64,000 bases of DNA from Holothuria scabra (lineage: Eukaryota > Echinodermata > Holothuroidea > Aspidochirotida > Holothuriidae): contig CM074193.1 of assembly GCA_037179385.1 (NCBI GenBank), forward strand, positions 44,793,082 to 44,857,081. Direction: 5' to 3'. The notes under the pieces were generated by a model. The model made no database searches. It was given only the letters and a program-made list of their open reading frames with translations, and was not told the origin of the DNA. This document shows, piece after piece, positions 13,101 through 28,100 of this stretch. The first letter of the stretch is position 1. Each line of letters begins with the position of its first letter. The position numbers and the translations under genes were made by a program.

Positions 13101-16100
13101 CAAGAAATATAATAAATCTTTAAAACGATATATTTTGAGTTAGGAAAACGGTATTGCTAGGGTATTTGGAGGAAATGGTGTAGAATATGTTTTCCTTTCA
13201 CACTAGACCATAGTAAGAAGTCACTAGAATATGCCATTGGACAGTTGCCAGCCTCACCTTTTGTTTTCAAACTCATTGGTAAAATTCTTTATCTGCACTG
13301 TTTACTGAGTATTAACGGCCCAACCCAAAGTCATTTTCTTATAAAATTTTCTTTGTGTGATCTTCCCCTTTTTTATTTCCCTGGGTTGAAATATTAAACC
13401 TCTAAAGGATAGTGGCTGCATTTGACCTTTACGTGCAATCTCTTATCCCTCTTTCTTTTTTCTCTTTTTAACATTTCCATTGAAATGTGGATTGGAACAC
13501 ACAAACCGTAAAGAGATGGTTGTGTATTTGTCAAAGGGGTACATCAAACGCTGGTTTGAAGTGAAAAATGAAGCACAGAATAAGGGCATCAATATGCAAA
13601 ACCTGGATCGATTCACGATATTACGAATAAACAACATATTGATGTAAAAGGTTGTCCTGGACGTATACCACTTTTACGTTTAGCTCCTTTAGGGAAGCAA
13701 AACTCCGGGAGACAAAGCGGCAGGCCACTACGAAATTACTAATTAAACACTGCTCATCGGCTGGTTGATCGCGGTCAGAATAATCGATTTTTTGGGAACG
13801 AAACACAGCTACTCTCTACCAATAAGTAGAGGGGTCCGTTCTCTCAATAGTTATGAATGGGGCACAGTAGTGACGTCACAATGGGCGACCTTGACCAACG
13901 TGTTGTATTTACGACAGTATTGAAGCAAGAATATATAAATTAAGTAATTTTCCAATTATATGCCTGATACCCTTCAAATCTCTATAAAGAGAACACAAAA
14001 ATTACATATAGCTCAGTTTGTGTTTCAGTAGTGACTAAAAATTGCACCATTCGGCCTTTAGCGAGGTGAATCAAATATGAGTCATTAGATGTGCAATACT
14101 ATACAGGAAACGTGAGTCGAAGTGTATGAAACGTTGGGTCAATTTCTTGATTGGGTGTAGTATTGGTCAAGATGATAGCAACTGGGAAACAAAATTAGAT
14201 ATTGTCAATCAAAATCTCATATGAAAGTTTGTATCTTCATTAACCACAGAACATCTAATGAATGGTTGCATAACTATTTGATAACCCAATTGTAATAACC
14301 TTCTCCGACAAAGAGAAGAAAGAATAGTGGCTCTGGTCCGTATCTATGTTATCATCTTTCACTAGGATCATGTGAATGATATTACCGGTTATGACCATTT
14401 CAGGAACAAAGACCAAAAGATAGCTCACATCAGAATTTTTGGGTGTGGCATGCCAAATGCAAAAATTGTCTAAGCAAGTAATATATTCTACCCTTAGCCA
14501 ACAATAGCACTTTTATGGTTCTAGGGTGCCTTAGAACAAGATATATACTCAAAGGGAAAAACTTTCACTACCTGTCAACAAACAGATTCTTCAGTTTCAT
14601 CCTGGAAACCGAAAAACGCAAAATAAGTATCAAACACATGAGAAAAATCGGGTTCAAACTGGGTGATACTTGTTGATAAGTACTCCTCTTAGATCATGGT
14701 TCCTCAACCTTCAAGACCCCGATTGGGATTGGAAATCACCTATTATAGGGTCTCCAATCAGATCCAAAATATTCACTTTGCCACTGGTTATAGACGACAA
14801 ACTAACCAAGAGTTAAACACGTCACTTGCGGCACATGAGCTCGTAATTAGTGCGGAGGTGAACTTGCAGTTCTTTGGGGGTATATAAATTGGGGTCACAA
14901 TCTGATGCTGTTACCTGAAATAGGTTGGTTGGTTAGGTTGGTTAAGACAGTGTCATGAAACCCGCTACAAACTTCCAGTCCGGGAGATTCTCCGAAAACG
15001 AAGAACTTCAAATTCTCCGTTTTCGGAGAATAGTAAAGCGCCATTTTGAAATTTACCCACAATGCTGCACTATTTACACAATAAAAAACATAAGGTTCGG
15101 CTTTGAAACCCTTCTGGAAAATTAGTACCTGCCTAGGAAAAGTCAAAACCTGAATATTCGTGTCGCTGAAATTGTTATCTACAACTTTTCCGTGCACTAA
15201 ATGGAAGTCCACCGTGCCAATTTTGAGAAAATACCGATTAAAGTAATGACACTTCCCGATGACCCTCATTAACAGACGCAGAACAGTCGTCGCTGCCGTT
15301 GCACATATCGTTATTGAATGACCGTTAATTGGTGTCCGCACAAAGAGGACGCGTTCCTTCATAACCCTTTGTTTGACAGCTCAGTACATATCACGAACTT
15401 GAAAAGAGTTTCCATATGCTTTAAACTTTCAATTTGAGTACAGCTAATTTCCTCAGTCTTCATGAATAATTTTAGATGTAAGGAATTCAACCCTAGAATA
15501 TAGCACGTTGACGAGTGTAAACAGTACTAATCCTACACACTAAAAAATTCAGACCATTGTTCCCAGTTCACGTTTCTCTAAACTGCAGCTGTGAGGCATT
15601 TGAATGAAACACGAGATAAACTTACAACAATAAGAATGAATCACTGAGGATGAGTTCTTGCTACCCGTTCTAGTTATCTTTTTCACACCTTACTGTTTAA
15701 AAAACGGTCCTTCGAAACATCACAGTGTGCGTTCCCTTCGTTAGTTGTATACTGTTACAGGATGCATCATATGTGTTTGTCTGAGAAGCAACGACTGTTA
15801 CGAGAATAAGGCTCTAAATATTTATACAACACTTTGCATAAAAATTCTCCATTTTTGGAGAAAGTGAAGTTCTCCGATAACGGAGAATCTCCCGGACTGA
15901 CTTCACGGAGGCCATGACCCGGAGCTTTTGATACTATAAATACTAAGTAGTATAAGACATCCAATGCTACAACAGTGATATTACCTTCTTTGACGGTTGG
16001 TTTGGCCGATTTAATGACACATGGGGTAGGGTGAGGGTAGATAAAGAAGAATGCATCATGGCAGGTATTGCTAAAGGCTTAGAACTAACCCATTTATTTT

Positions 16101-19100
16101 CCCTCCAGTTGTCAGTAAAAAGACGAGTGCGCAAAGAGAACACTTCACATGATAGCAGGCGAGTGATTCATTAGGTTTTTAAACAATTTAGTATCGTAAA
16201 GTCTGCTAGAAATTTGTATTCCCCGTTTAAATGTCAATATTTCATTGACAAAGGTATCCAATCAACGTAGTCAAATTGAGTTATAAATCCCAACATTAAA
16301 TTTGTTCCTTATTCTAGTTAAATATTTTGGTATTAAGCCACACCCCTTTCAAACCCAGTTATTGCTATTTTCGCCTCATTGTGTGACTGAAGTTGTGATA
16401 TTTTCACTGGAACTGTGACTCATGTTCCCTTCTAATAGTTTTGAAAAATATATTATCCACACTGTTTCATCTTTGTCGCTTCTTCGCCCGTTTATTTTCT
16501 ATTTACTCTTTATCTGAATTTCCGACACTTCAGTTGCTCAGGCAAGTTTTTCCCAGCCAGCCCTGTCTCAGTCCTCGTTCTGCATAACTATTGGAAGTAG
16601 ACTCTTCAGTTTTTCATCATATCAAGTTATTTTTCAGCCTGTCTTTCTAATTTATTGGCATTAATACTAATACCTAATGTTTTCTTTTCTTTTCATTTCT
16701 TCTCCATTTTCCCCTTTAACTTTTCTTTTCCTTCCGTTGTTCACTCGTCCTTAATTTTTTTTTCTCTTTTTTGATTCACTTGAATCAACGCATTACCAAT
16801 CTTGACTGCGTAGGTTATTATCGAGAGAACCAGTGCTAGTTACATAACTTTAAGTAAATATTTAGCAGAAAGACAATAGCGTTTGTAAATGACCAATATT
16901 TCAAATAAAGTTACACGAATTAAACTGGAGTAGAACAAGATGAGCGCGGGTATTCATTATTCATCACTGAGACTTTATCACGCTTGTGTTTAGTGATTGT
17001 AGGCAGCCACTAGTGGGACCTATCAGTCTTAAATAGCCTTCATTTTTCGTCTGTATGAATTTGAAACCCTCATATTTAGTGAAATTGAGGGAATCAAGAT
17101 GTAAATTAGTGTAGAACTGTCCGTGATATAGGAGAGTAAATAAATTGAAAGATTAGGGGGTAAAAGATCTCAGTTATGGCCGACTGACATCGGACCATCA
17201 CTTGACTGTCCGGAATTGTCCAAAGAAGATGAGGATTACTTAGAATTATGAATGAAGTGCATTTACAATGCCACTGGTCTTAAACCTTTTGTCCTCTAGA
17301 TTTTGTCTTATGCTATAATAACATTTCAAATTGAAAAAATACTTTTTGCCACAAATGTGCGTCGACAAACCAAAAGTCGTTGGAAGTGAAATGAACAGCG
17401 TATATGCTTATATGTTTCCTGAACGTACATAATATTCTAACTGGAGAATTTATTGCAGAACTTCAAAGTCTTGTTCTGACAACCGCTGCAGTATACCATG
17501 CATAGTTTTAAAATAGTCTCCTACTCGAAAAGGGTTTGATTACAAGTACAAATAAGAACCTTGGTGTAAAATTGTTTTACATTTTCTTGCTAAATCTTGA
17601 TGAATATTGGCTTGAATATTGCCAGACTCATATATTCAGTGAAATTGAGGGAATCAAGATGTAAATTATTGTACAACTATCCATGGTACAGGTGAGCAAA
17701 AAATATTGAAAGATTAGGAAGTGATAGACCTCGGTTATGGCCGACTGAAATCATACCATCACTTGATTGTCCGGATTCATCTAAAGAAGATGAGGATTAC
17801 TTAGAATTATGAATGAAGTGCTTTTACAATGCAGCTGGTCTTAAACCTTTTGTCCCCTAGATTTTGTCTTGTGTTATAATAATATTTTAAAGTGAAAAAA
17901 AAAAGTTGCCACAAATGTATGTCGCCAAACCAAAAGGCGGTGAATGTGAAAATTACAGGTTGTATGCTTATATAAGTCCTGAACGTACATAATATTCTAA
18001 CTGGGGAATCCAGTATATTCAGTATACACATGCATAGTTTTTAATTCTTTTCCTACTTGAAAAGGGTTTTTGACGTTAAACAATAATACAAATATGAACT
18101 TTAGGGTTGATTTTTCCTACATATTTTGTACTAAATATAGATGAATATTGACTTAATGAGCCAACACAGCACAGAGTGTCGGAAGACGTTTCACGCATTG
18201 ATAACTACTTCATGTTTTGTATGATCGCCAGTTCAGCAAACAGCCAGTCCTCACAACCAGTCCTCACAGCCACCAAAAGTAGCTTCTTTTCCAATTTGAG
18301 TATGCATGACGTTACAGCCTTTGCATATGTAATTAGCAAAAACTAACTGTTTTCAAATCCAAATTTCGACATGAAAAAATCTTACAATATCATCATTAAA
18401 ATTAATAGAGAACACATTTTCCGATAGTTTCGCAACATTTTTGAAGTACTTAATACACAAAGCAATGAATTTGAGACGATTTTTTGAACTCGTAAAAACA
18501 GTTTTCATTCTGTTCGGAAAATCTGTTTTTTTCTCGAAAACGAGTTTTTTGGCACGGTATGCCAGAAAGATGTTACATCAGAAATTTCCTTATCCACCTA
18601 AAAAATCTAACATTACCATGAAATATTTCTGAATACGGTCAGGTATTGGAAAAATTTAGAGCAGGTATTGACACTGGCTTGCAACGTACGTAAAAAACCC
18701 AATTTCCCGTACTGAGGTGTTGGCATTAGTTGCGCGAAAATGGAACTTCACCGAGCGAGAAAATATCCCCCACATAAGCATTAATCATGTTAACCTCGTC
18801 GAGTCTTCCTTTACGTTTGATTTACATATTTATAGCAGGAAAGTTACATTGAGAGTCAATTTTTGAAACCCTCGTAACGATTAAGTGGCTACCGATGCAA
18901 GGGTTATAGTGATTGTATCTTAAGTACGTTAGTACCTTGAGTCGATCACCACAGTGTAATACAACGTACGGCACGATGTACAACACATATTAATTGACCG
19001 ACTCATGGTAACCTTTTGACATATATGGCCACACACTTTGCACGTTACCATATTATACAACCAGTAAATCACAGTTGTTGTACTAGACTCATAAATTATT

Positions 19101-22100
19101 GCAAACAATAACATGACAGAAAAATTGTGGCATTAAACTAGACAATAAAGAGGTAAAATGGAGGGATATTGGAATGTATAGCTCGCTTGTTAAGCTTGTT
19201 AGTGAACTCTGGGGTAATTAACGTTATACAGTCAGTCCTTATCCTTAGTTGGTGAGGTCGAAGAAATGAAGATCAGAAACACTTTGCTTAGTAATATAAG
19301 TTGTGAACAGCATGTGGAACTGGGTGGGTCTTAAGTTTTTTTAGGGAACTGGGTACTCAGTACACAACCCCCACCCCCATGCACAACTGGAAGCATATCA
19401 ACTAAGAGTCCTAGGTAACAACAGGCCATCAAGTTAATTAAAGTTAGTGACAAAAACTTTGACTGTAATATGCCATTACTATGGGGCAATTGCTACATTA
19501 TTCATCTCTCCTCTGCTCAGTTAGTGGTGTAAAATGACAACAGTTTATACTTCAAATGAGAAGGCAGTCTCAGAAGAACATATGAGATTTCATCCATCAG
19601 AATTAACAGCTGATGATACAGGACACAAGTGCACAACCAAAATTCTTAAGTCAGTAAATTGGCATTTTGCTTGTGTAGAGAAAAATTGTCCTGTAGGCTA
19701 GTACACTGACTCAGAATCCCAAAAATGACATTATGCAAGAAAAGGGTATAGCAATGCAAGCTCTAACCTTGACCTTAACCCCCAAATTGGCCTAGAGCAC
19801 TAGTAAGTAGTACTGGTGTGCTATAACTAGCAATTACATTTCAACAGGAACAGGCTGAGAACTAAGGTACAATTTATTCATTTGTGTAGAAATATGATTC
19901 AGTATAACAGTACAAAAATACGGTAAGTAAGAAAACTGAGAACAATGGCCGAGGCAAAAAAAAAGTAAACAAACAAATCCTGAAACTGATGGAGCTATAG
20001 GTTCGCATTCCATATACTCTAAGTATATTCCTCAAGTCATTTCCCTTTTGAAAATTCTTGACTTTGTCTTGTAAAACCATATGAAAGAACCGACAGGCTG
20101 GTTAAGTGTATGTGTAAATAAATGGCTATATCAATTGTTTCATATAGCCTGCAATACCTGTAAGTGTAACACTAATTTGCTTATTTTGGTTCTACATCTT
20201 CATCGTTGGTACTGTACATTGCACCGATTCAACTCACAAGGTGCATATGACACAATAATTATGTGCTACAGGCCTCTTTAAACTTTTTACAAGCTTTTTT
20301 CTGGAATGGAAACACACTCATACAGCAGGCAAGCACTAGTAAAGTAGTATCTGTATGATGATTACAGATCATCAGTACACATTCATACATGCACTATCTA
20401 CCATAGTGTGCAGTTTTAGCATGCATAGGCCAAGGCCTAGTATAGGCTAGGCCTGTCTGTAAAATTTTAATGTTATTTGTTAGTGGTTTAAAACCTTAAA
20501 AGGGCATACAATACGTTAGTCGTATTAACATTCATTTTATTACTTGCCATAATGACTAAAATAGTATCCTAGTTAGCAGCCTAGAATCAAAAGACAATGA
20601 CAATAGTTTACCATATGTTAACCATATGTTAACCATAACGTGACCGCCTTGTGCGATGCTCTACGTAACCAAAAAGTGCAAAATTTCAACTTGCAAAAAC
20701 GTTCATTGCGACTATTTTGCTGTTTTGCTCGTAGTGTAATAGGTATCAGTAGTTAATTTTATGTCTCAAACGCTCGATTTTGGAAGTTTTACACCCCAAT
20801 GATCCTGAATAAGGTCAGGTATTCGCAAAATTTGAGGCAAGTAAAAAAAAACCACCAAAAGTTGACCTGTTTTTGATGGAAAATTTCTCTGTGAAATTGC
20901 GAAAGAAACAATACTTCACGATATTTTTAGTAAAGGAAAGACTTAAGGATTTCAAATGACCAAGGATACAACAACAAGGAACGCCTTTTTATGCATTATT
21001 CAGAAGCTTGAAGTTCCCCCCAGCATGTTAGGAACCTATTCTGCGAAACGCATGCTTTTCTCTTGTGGACGGAGTTTCCATTTTAGAGGATGACTTCACA
21101 AGCCTCATTAACGCTTACAGCGAGGCTTGACTGCAAAGAACTGGTCTGTTTGCCGGCCCAAAGTATGCTGTACTATTTCAAATAAAAATAATGACGTACT
21201 TGTTATTCAGACAAGACCCCGATACCTGTCAATCGTATACTGTTGCATATTCTTTCCAGAGAAACCTGGTTGTGGGATCATTGCAGTGAATGGCATTTCA
21301 AATATTACGAATCACACTTGCACGAACTCATCTGCTTTTATAGCCAGTGCTAACTATCCACTGTCATGTGAAGCTAACATGGACTGGTACTGGTACATAA
21401 TGACTTCACCAGCTACTTACATAGAAGTTACATTTGGAGAATTCGATATAAAATCATCAACTACGGACTGCGAAAAAGACTATTTGGAATTCCAGATGCA
21501 ATCACATATTATTCGAGTTTGCAACTCGCGAAACGACTACCGTAACTTTTCATTCTTTAGTGACCAAAATGAACTAACAATTGAACTACACAGTGATCGG
21601 TCGTCGTTGGGAGGAAGATTCTTTGCCCTTTACGAGGAGAGGAGATTTCATCCATATATTTCTCTTCAACAAAGTAAGTTTGTCGGTTCTGCGTTTTGTC
21701 TTTGCTATCAAACGATAACGTAATAAGAATATTTTTTCAAGTGAAGATCAAGCATGTCTGAAGCGCAAATATTATAACGAAAAATATATTCCGAAATGTG
21801 CTTAGACGCTGATACAGTTTAAAAAAAGAACCCTAGTCTATCTTGCATAAAGAGCATGGAATGTAGTTGGTCGCTTGGCTTATTTCTTTCTTTTCTTTTT
21901 TTTGTGAACTCTACTTGAAAATTAAAAGGAAAACTAAAGGACGAATAAACATTACAGAAAATCTGGGGAAAATTTGTCAGTATTTCTCTGTGGTTTTTAG
22001 TCATCTCGTTACTATTGACTGCAATCGTATAGCGATTTTAATAGTGTAGTAATAACTCTTTTTAAAGACTCCATGTCCTAGTCATTCTCCAAACAATATC

Positions 22101-25100
22101 TTGGAAAATATTTCACCAACCTCTATTTCAATTTTTTTTCAACGCGGTCAAATGTTACGGTAAGTTAGAAAATTTACAGCAGAAATATTTAAGCCGCTTT
22201 ACCAAGATAAGTCAAATATTTTTTACGAACTATATTATTAAATTTACACATAAACTCCGGTTGGACTGGGAGTGTTAAGGCCACCTGTCCACTTCAAAAG
22301 TGTACATGGTACACATCAATAAGCCAGTGAGGTAACCAGGGTTCTGCCATGGGGATTGGTGTCATGGGAGGTTGGGGCACGATATGAGGAAAAAGTCTAA
22401 GGGTAGAAAAAACCGCTGGCATAGGTGTTTTTTGCATTGCAAGGCTGGGTAATGGGGGTTCTAATCCCCCCTCCCCAAAAAACCACCCCCGTGGCTTCGT
22501 CACTGAAATTAGCTCAAAGGGGTCCACTGTCATGCTACCGATCGGTGGTGAAAATACTACGTGCTCTGCACCACACCTAATGTTGCAGAGGTGACCAAGA
22601 AAGACCAAAGACCAGACTTAGGCCATAAAACCATGTTAAAAATCTTACAGCTACTCAAGTAAAACCCCCAAAATCTAATTACGTAACCTTTTTTGTTACA
22701 TTTACTTTCCCTTGACTAACTGCACACTCCATCCTGTTATGACTTATTCGATTGTTAGTACATTCATGTTCTAATAGATGTGTCGTGCAGGTTGGAGAAT
22801 GGAATGCAACACTGCTTCTGCCTCTTTAACTACAACCATGCACTAACATGGCAAAATGCATCACACGAGTGTGCTAACTGTGGTGTCGGGGGCTACCTAG
22901 CGGTAATAGAAAGTAAGCTAGATGTGGACATGTTGCAAAATTTCATCCTCCAGAGAGGTGATCCTAAGAACGGTGCATACATAGGTAAGAACTATTCCCC
23001 TTTAATGTGGAAACTTTCTTTTGCCACAACATTTCTGTATTTTTCTCTGTAAATCTTCTTTTTACCACTTAAGCGGAGCTAAATTTACAGTACAGCATTC
23101 GACTTACATAGCGTTAATTTGAAGTCAGAGAACCAGTGTTAGTTTTTGTATCACCATTTAAAAAAGCAAAAGTTGCTGTTAATCATTTCAAAACCCGTTT
23201 CAGGTCAGTGTTGCAAGTGTTCTAAAAACGAAAGTTATTAATTATTTACGCGGTTGGAGTGTTTTCAAATGCTGGAAATTTTCCACCAATACAAGAGTTT
23301 TATCAAAGTATTGATTACCATTAGAAACTTCTGAGAACTATGTCATGAACGAAAATGCCTCATTTAAGAATTCTAATTCGACACCGACGCTATGGAAATC
23401 TTTCAACACAGTTATTATAATTCTATGACACAGCTTTTAAGTTCCTGTCGTGTCCTATCGATACTGAAAATTTTCAGGAAAAATTTTGTCCGGAACGATT
23501 GATTTCCTTTTTTAGGCAAAAATACCATACTTGGAATACGACAGAAGCATTCAATTACTTTATTTTGTTATTTGCACCGCACAACTACCTGTACCTTATT
23601 TCTAACTGAAAGATACAGAATGTTTTGGTACGTTTAACTTATCATTTAAACTCATTTAAAAGATCAATTCAGTCCAATGATTGCCAATATTGTCCGGAAA
23701 CGAATGAAGTATTGAATTATGCTTTTTAATCTTTAAGGTACCATCCATCCTTGGTCTATAAAACAGAATGATATCACTTTCAAAGATGGGTTGCAACCAG
23801 CATTTACATAAATTTTTACATTTATTAGCACTCACGTCTTCACAATTATAGTAGGTCTAAGTGTTAACAAACAACATTACAGTAGGTTTGACAACACGAG
23901 CAATTAAGTTTAAGTTGATACTCCATATAGTGTAGAAACTCCTTGGTGTAATTAAAATCAGTTACTACCCTTGGGAAAACATGAAGACGTGCCCTTGACT
24001 CAGAAAAGGAGATATCAGGGGAAAATTTCCAACATTTGTCATTCCTTTGGGATTAGGTAATCTCTGACATTGATGTGTTCCTTGCCTCTCTCTGGGAATT
24101 TCTGTTAAGCATATCTTAAGTCTAAAATTAAGTACCAAAACATACGTTATAGAGCATAATCAATGAACAAACACAGTCCAAATCCCACCTGAACTGATAT
24201 ATAAACTGTTAATCTTTATTTATTCAGGTATTTCTGAAACATTCATCTTAAGATACACTCTAAGATCCAAAGGGGATTTTGTATTGGGGACAACGACTTT
24301 GTTTCGTCTGCTGCGTTTTAAGGACGTCATTAAAAATACATTTTTTCTATATATGCGATCATCATGATTGTTAAAACAGAACACTTTGGTTGAGATCAGA
24401 GGTTACCTGAGGTCACATGAAGTTTCATTCATTTTAAATGTCATTCGAAAGCAATCTTCTTGCTGGGGTGGAGATTATTTCTCAAGTACGATGACTAGAT
24501 TCCGAAACTAAATGTCTTTTCAGCATTGTATTTCTGGGCAGAATAAATAATTTCATACTTCGTAACAGTTACTATCCGGAATCTGAAACGAAAATATGAA
24601 GATTAACAGAGTTCTTAGTTGTGTTACTCCAGGATAAGAACGACGGATGCTCTTAATACTTGGTAAATATTTTTGTCCCATGCAAGGGAAAACCAACTGC
24701 ACGGTCAAGTGGTTAGGGCATCCAACTTGCAATCGGGAGATTGGGAGCTCAAGTCCTTGCCGGATAATAGCGAATACTTCTGCCATTGTGCTTGGTGCTC
24801 AGTATAAACAATGGAGTAGAGAAAATAAACCAGTGAGCCACAACTGGAAAAAGGCATCGGCCGGTCAGACTTGAACCGATTGGTTGGAAACTGGCTCGTA
24901 AAACTAACTAACTAACTAACTAACTACCCATGCGGGGAAAGGATTTTTACGTGAAACCCAGAACTCATTTTAGGTCACTACATGTAAAAACTTTTCTATA
25001 TAGTTAATGTAATACTTCAATACAGGGGTCATTGACAGATTTCAAATTCGACATATAGTTATTCATTCTCTTCGATAGAAGACTTCTCTGCTTTCTGTAG

Positions 25101-28100
25101 GGGTCGAGGGTAATTGAGAGGAGCCCGAAGGGGTCCCAAGAGTGAACATTGGTACTTCTACTACGGTGTCACTATGATTCTATTATTTGGCTTGCCTGTT
25201 ACCTGACACATTTACCAAGGAAACCATTTACATGGCGAATGAAACTACTGGTGTAAAGTTCCCTTGTGCAGAATAGGTTTAAAATCAGATTTAGCTTGCT
25301 GATGTTGAAAAGATAGAAGGGAAAATGTGGTTACGTGTTGCTCGGGTCTTGCTTGCAATATTGCCATTTGTGTGTGTGTGTGTGTGTGTATGATATTCTG
25401 GTGAAACTAATCATAGAAACCAATTATCAAAAATCTATTTGGTGCCTCTGTTGTATGATCTTTAAAGGTTTACAATGGAACAACCATCTTTAAAGATTTT
25501 CCTGGGTCACAGGACAACCTTTATCTTTTACCGACTGGAAATTGGGAAGGTAAGGTAAAAGCATTTCATACCTCATTTGCTGATATGACATTACACATTG
25601 AGCCGAGTTATTTTACAGAGATCTGAATGAAAAAGGGACTTCACGGGAGATTTTATTGAACGGGTATAATACTTAGAAACTGCAATTCATGGTCATTAAT
25701 AGCTATACAAAGATTACCATGATGTAGGTACACTAGCAAATTCCACTAATAATGAGGGCACAGTTTAATATCTCAATCCGCCCCTCCCCCTCCACCATCA
25801 CCACCACCACCACCACTAGATGGAATTTTTTCTGCATGTTTCATTGTGCGATTAAAGCATTTGTAAGGTTGTAAGGTTGATATGACATTTTACAAGGTAT
25901 AGCTGTAAAAGCAACTTCAATATCTCAATTTAAGATATCTTTACCCGTTAAAAACTCAAGATAAACTCGCAATATTTTTAAGGAAAGCCACGGGAGACAA
26001 TATGGTTTTGGAACTGCAAGCATTGTGTTAATTGATCCATTGCATATTGAAAGTGTGATCTCAGTCTCACTGCTCTAAAAACAATTGTAACGTTGAAATG
26101 TAAAGAAATCTTCGGTTTTACCATATTCCAGATCATAACATCGGTGTAAGTCTGTGTAAGATGTTATTTTAAAATGGGTCATTTTGTAGAATGTAAAGTT
26201 TTGGCCCTTCTTTACCCTTTATGGGTTTTATTGAAAGTCTAAGCTATGGTCAGTGGCGGCGCTACGGGGGCCAAGAAAGAATGGGCATTTGCTGTCCAGA
26301 TTTTTGCCCCCTCCCCCCACTTGCCCCCAACTATGGTCAGCTACGAGTTGGGTAAACCGAAAAAACTTATTTACCTTTCAAGAAAAGTTGATTTTTCATC
26401 CAGAGATATGCTAATACCTCCGAGCTTCCGGGGGCTTTACCCTCTGGATCCCCATTCCCAAGAGGGGCGCTTTGGTCTCGGTTTTGCGCCGCGCTTCAAA
26501 AAATGTGAAAAAAGCCTGCTACTTGTCCTTGCTCGTTGATCAGCAGAGAGAAGGTTGCATCTTACAATAGTGACCGGCTAAAGTTTAACTAATCGATTGG
26601 AAACTTAGCCGGAAAAGCTCATCTAACTAACGTACAATTGATAAGAGCATTGCACTTAACGGTTTCAGAAATATTGCCGACAGAGAACCTGATGGAGGAG
26701 GGGGGGGGGACGTGCTCTATGATAAGCCTTTGGATGATAAGACAATGTTTTGGTTATTTATGTTGTATAGAAAGAACTTTGCGCAGGATGTCAGGCCATA
26801 TCTGAGTACAACCTTTAGAGAGCAAAACATAGGATGCAAAAAATGCTTGGCCCTCAAAAGTTTCGACCCTGGATCCTAACATGGATCAGAAGACAGTCTC
26901 GTGGGCCCGTGTCCGATTACGCAAAGTGCTCGATTGTGCAGATGCCCCCTAACCCCCCCCCCACACACACACACACACATATCTGTAACAGATCGCCGCC
27001 CTTCTTGACTAGCCAAACCCATTTGCATTAAAAATGAAGTTTAAATATTGAATTTGCCGTCTTAAATATTAAAATATATTTTATGCATATACCTACAGAT
27101 GACCTCACGCCAACATATACCTCTGGCACAGTGGAAGGTAACTACTACAAAAATATTCAAAGCTCATGAATCTTTTTATCACAACGTGTAACTTGTTTTG
27201 CTACACAATATAATCTTAAAAGAAGTCTATGTATCACCTCATTTCTACTAAGTTTGTTGGATGCAGCTTGTGAATTATGAAATGTAAAGAAATGATTTTG
27301 TAAGAAACCGGAAAGTTGTATATTGTATTCCATGCATTAATTGTATGGGTGATTTCATGTACATCTGTGAAACCTCTTGGAGCTGAGGTGAAAGATATGA
27401 TAAACATTGTTGTAATATTAATAAAACACACTCGTATGTAAGTGATGTAAACTATGTACATATAATGCATGTATAAGCAGCAAAAAACACTGTCTGATGT
27501 ATACCATTTTTAGTGAAGTTAGGAGGATAGCAAGAAAGGTGCCACTGTATTTTGAAAATATTACTTGCTCTCTCGCTGTCGAATGACATTTCAACATATT
27601 CTCACCTTGAAGACGGAAAATATGCAGCTTGAAACTTTTCAAGTGAGCTCTCAAAAAACTTTTGACGAAGACATTGGCCAACGCTCACTCCGTGACAAAT
27701 GCTATCTACTAAAGGAGTTCCTTTTGAATATTCAACTTTCTATTTTTCTTCCGTTGCCAAAAAAATAATCAATGACTAAGAATGAGACGTATTTAAATTT
27801 TTAACGTGTGTCCATTTTCGCTCTGGGTAGCTTGAGTACGGTGTCCTAGAATGCATTTGACCACTAGAGTTAAAGGTGTGTAAATTGCGCAATTACGGTC
27901 ACAAATGCGAGGTCTGCTACCCAACTGATGAGATTGTTCAGTGGTTATGTGTTTAAACGATACTGTAATAAATACAAATGGAAGAGAATTTGTAAGAGTT
28001 TTTCATTGACATGCTTTATGTTTTGAAGACGTTGTGTACAGGAATGACCACTTATTGAAATTGCCAATAGTCATGATTTCCTAAATGTAATTTCCTTCAT

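Larger units (their letters stand above)
4122..21259 (+). other. large first intron, repeat-rich, no second gene seen
   Basis: This is the inferred intron between the signal-peptide and CUB exons. The separately listed items in it are SINE pieces, a short hairpin, tandem duplications near 11.5 and 17-18 kb, MITE fragments, a TACA microsatellite, a 924-bp inverted-terminal element and a minus-strand coding-like fragment at 7340-7640. I find nothing I can name in 5423-7339, 7641-10264, 13074-14975, 15900-17067 or 18156-21259. Confidence 0.5.

Noticed and set aside
12759..13123. Six overlapping open frames on both strands rich in YIHT or CMYV repeats
   Set aside because: They are produced by the (TACA)n microsatellite and have no coding meaning.
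14895..15362. 155-residue minus-strand frame
   Set aside because: It runs across the left boundary of the inverted-repeat element and has no recognisable domain or partner; probably chance.
22294..22608. 104-residue minus-strand frame
   Set aside because: It spans the whole 181-bp MITE and its flanks; no independent evidence.
25621..25680. Phase-2 open stretch [15 protein letters not shown] as a lectin tail exon
   Set aside because: It lacks the cysteines and tryptophan expected at the end of a CTLD, and its donor is poor.
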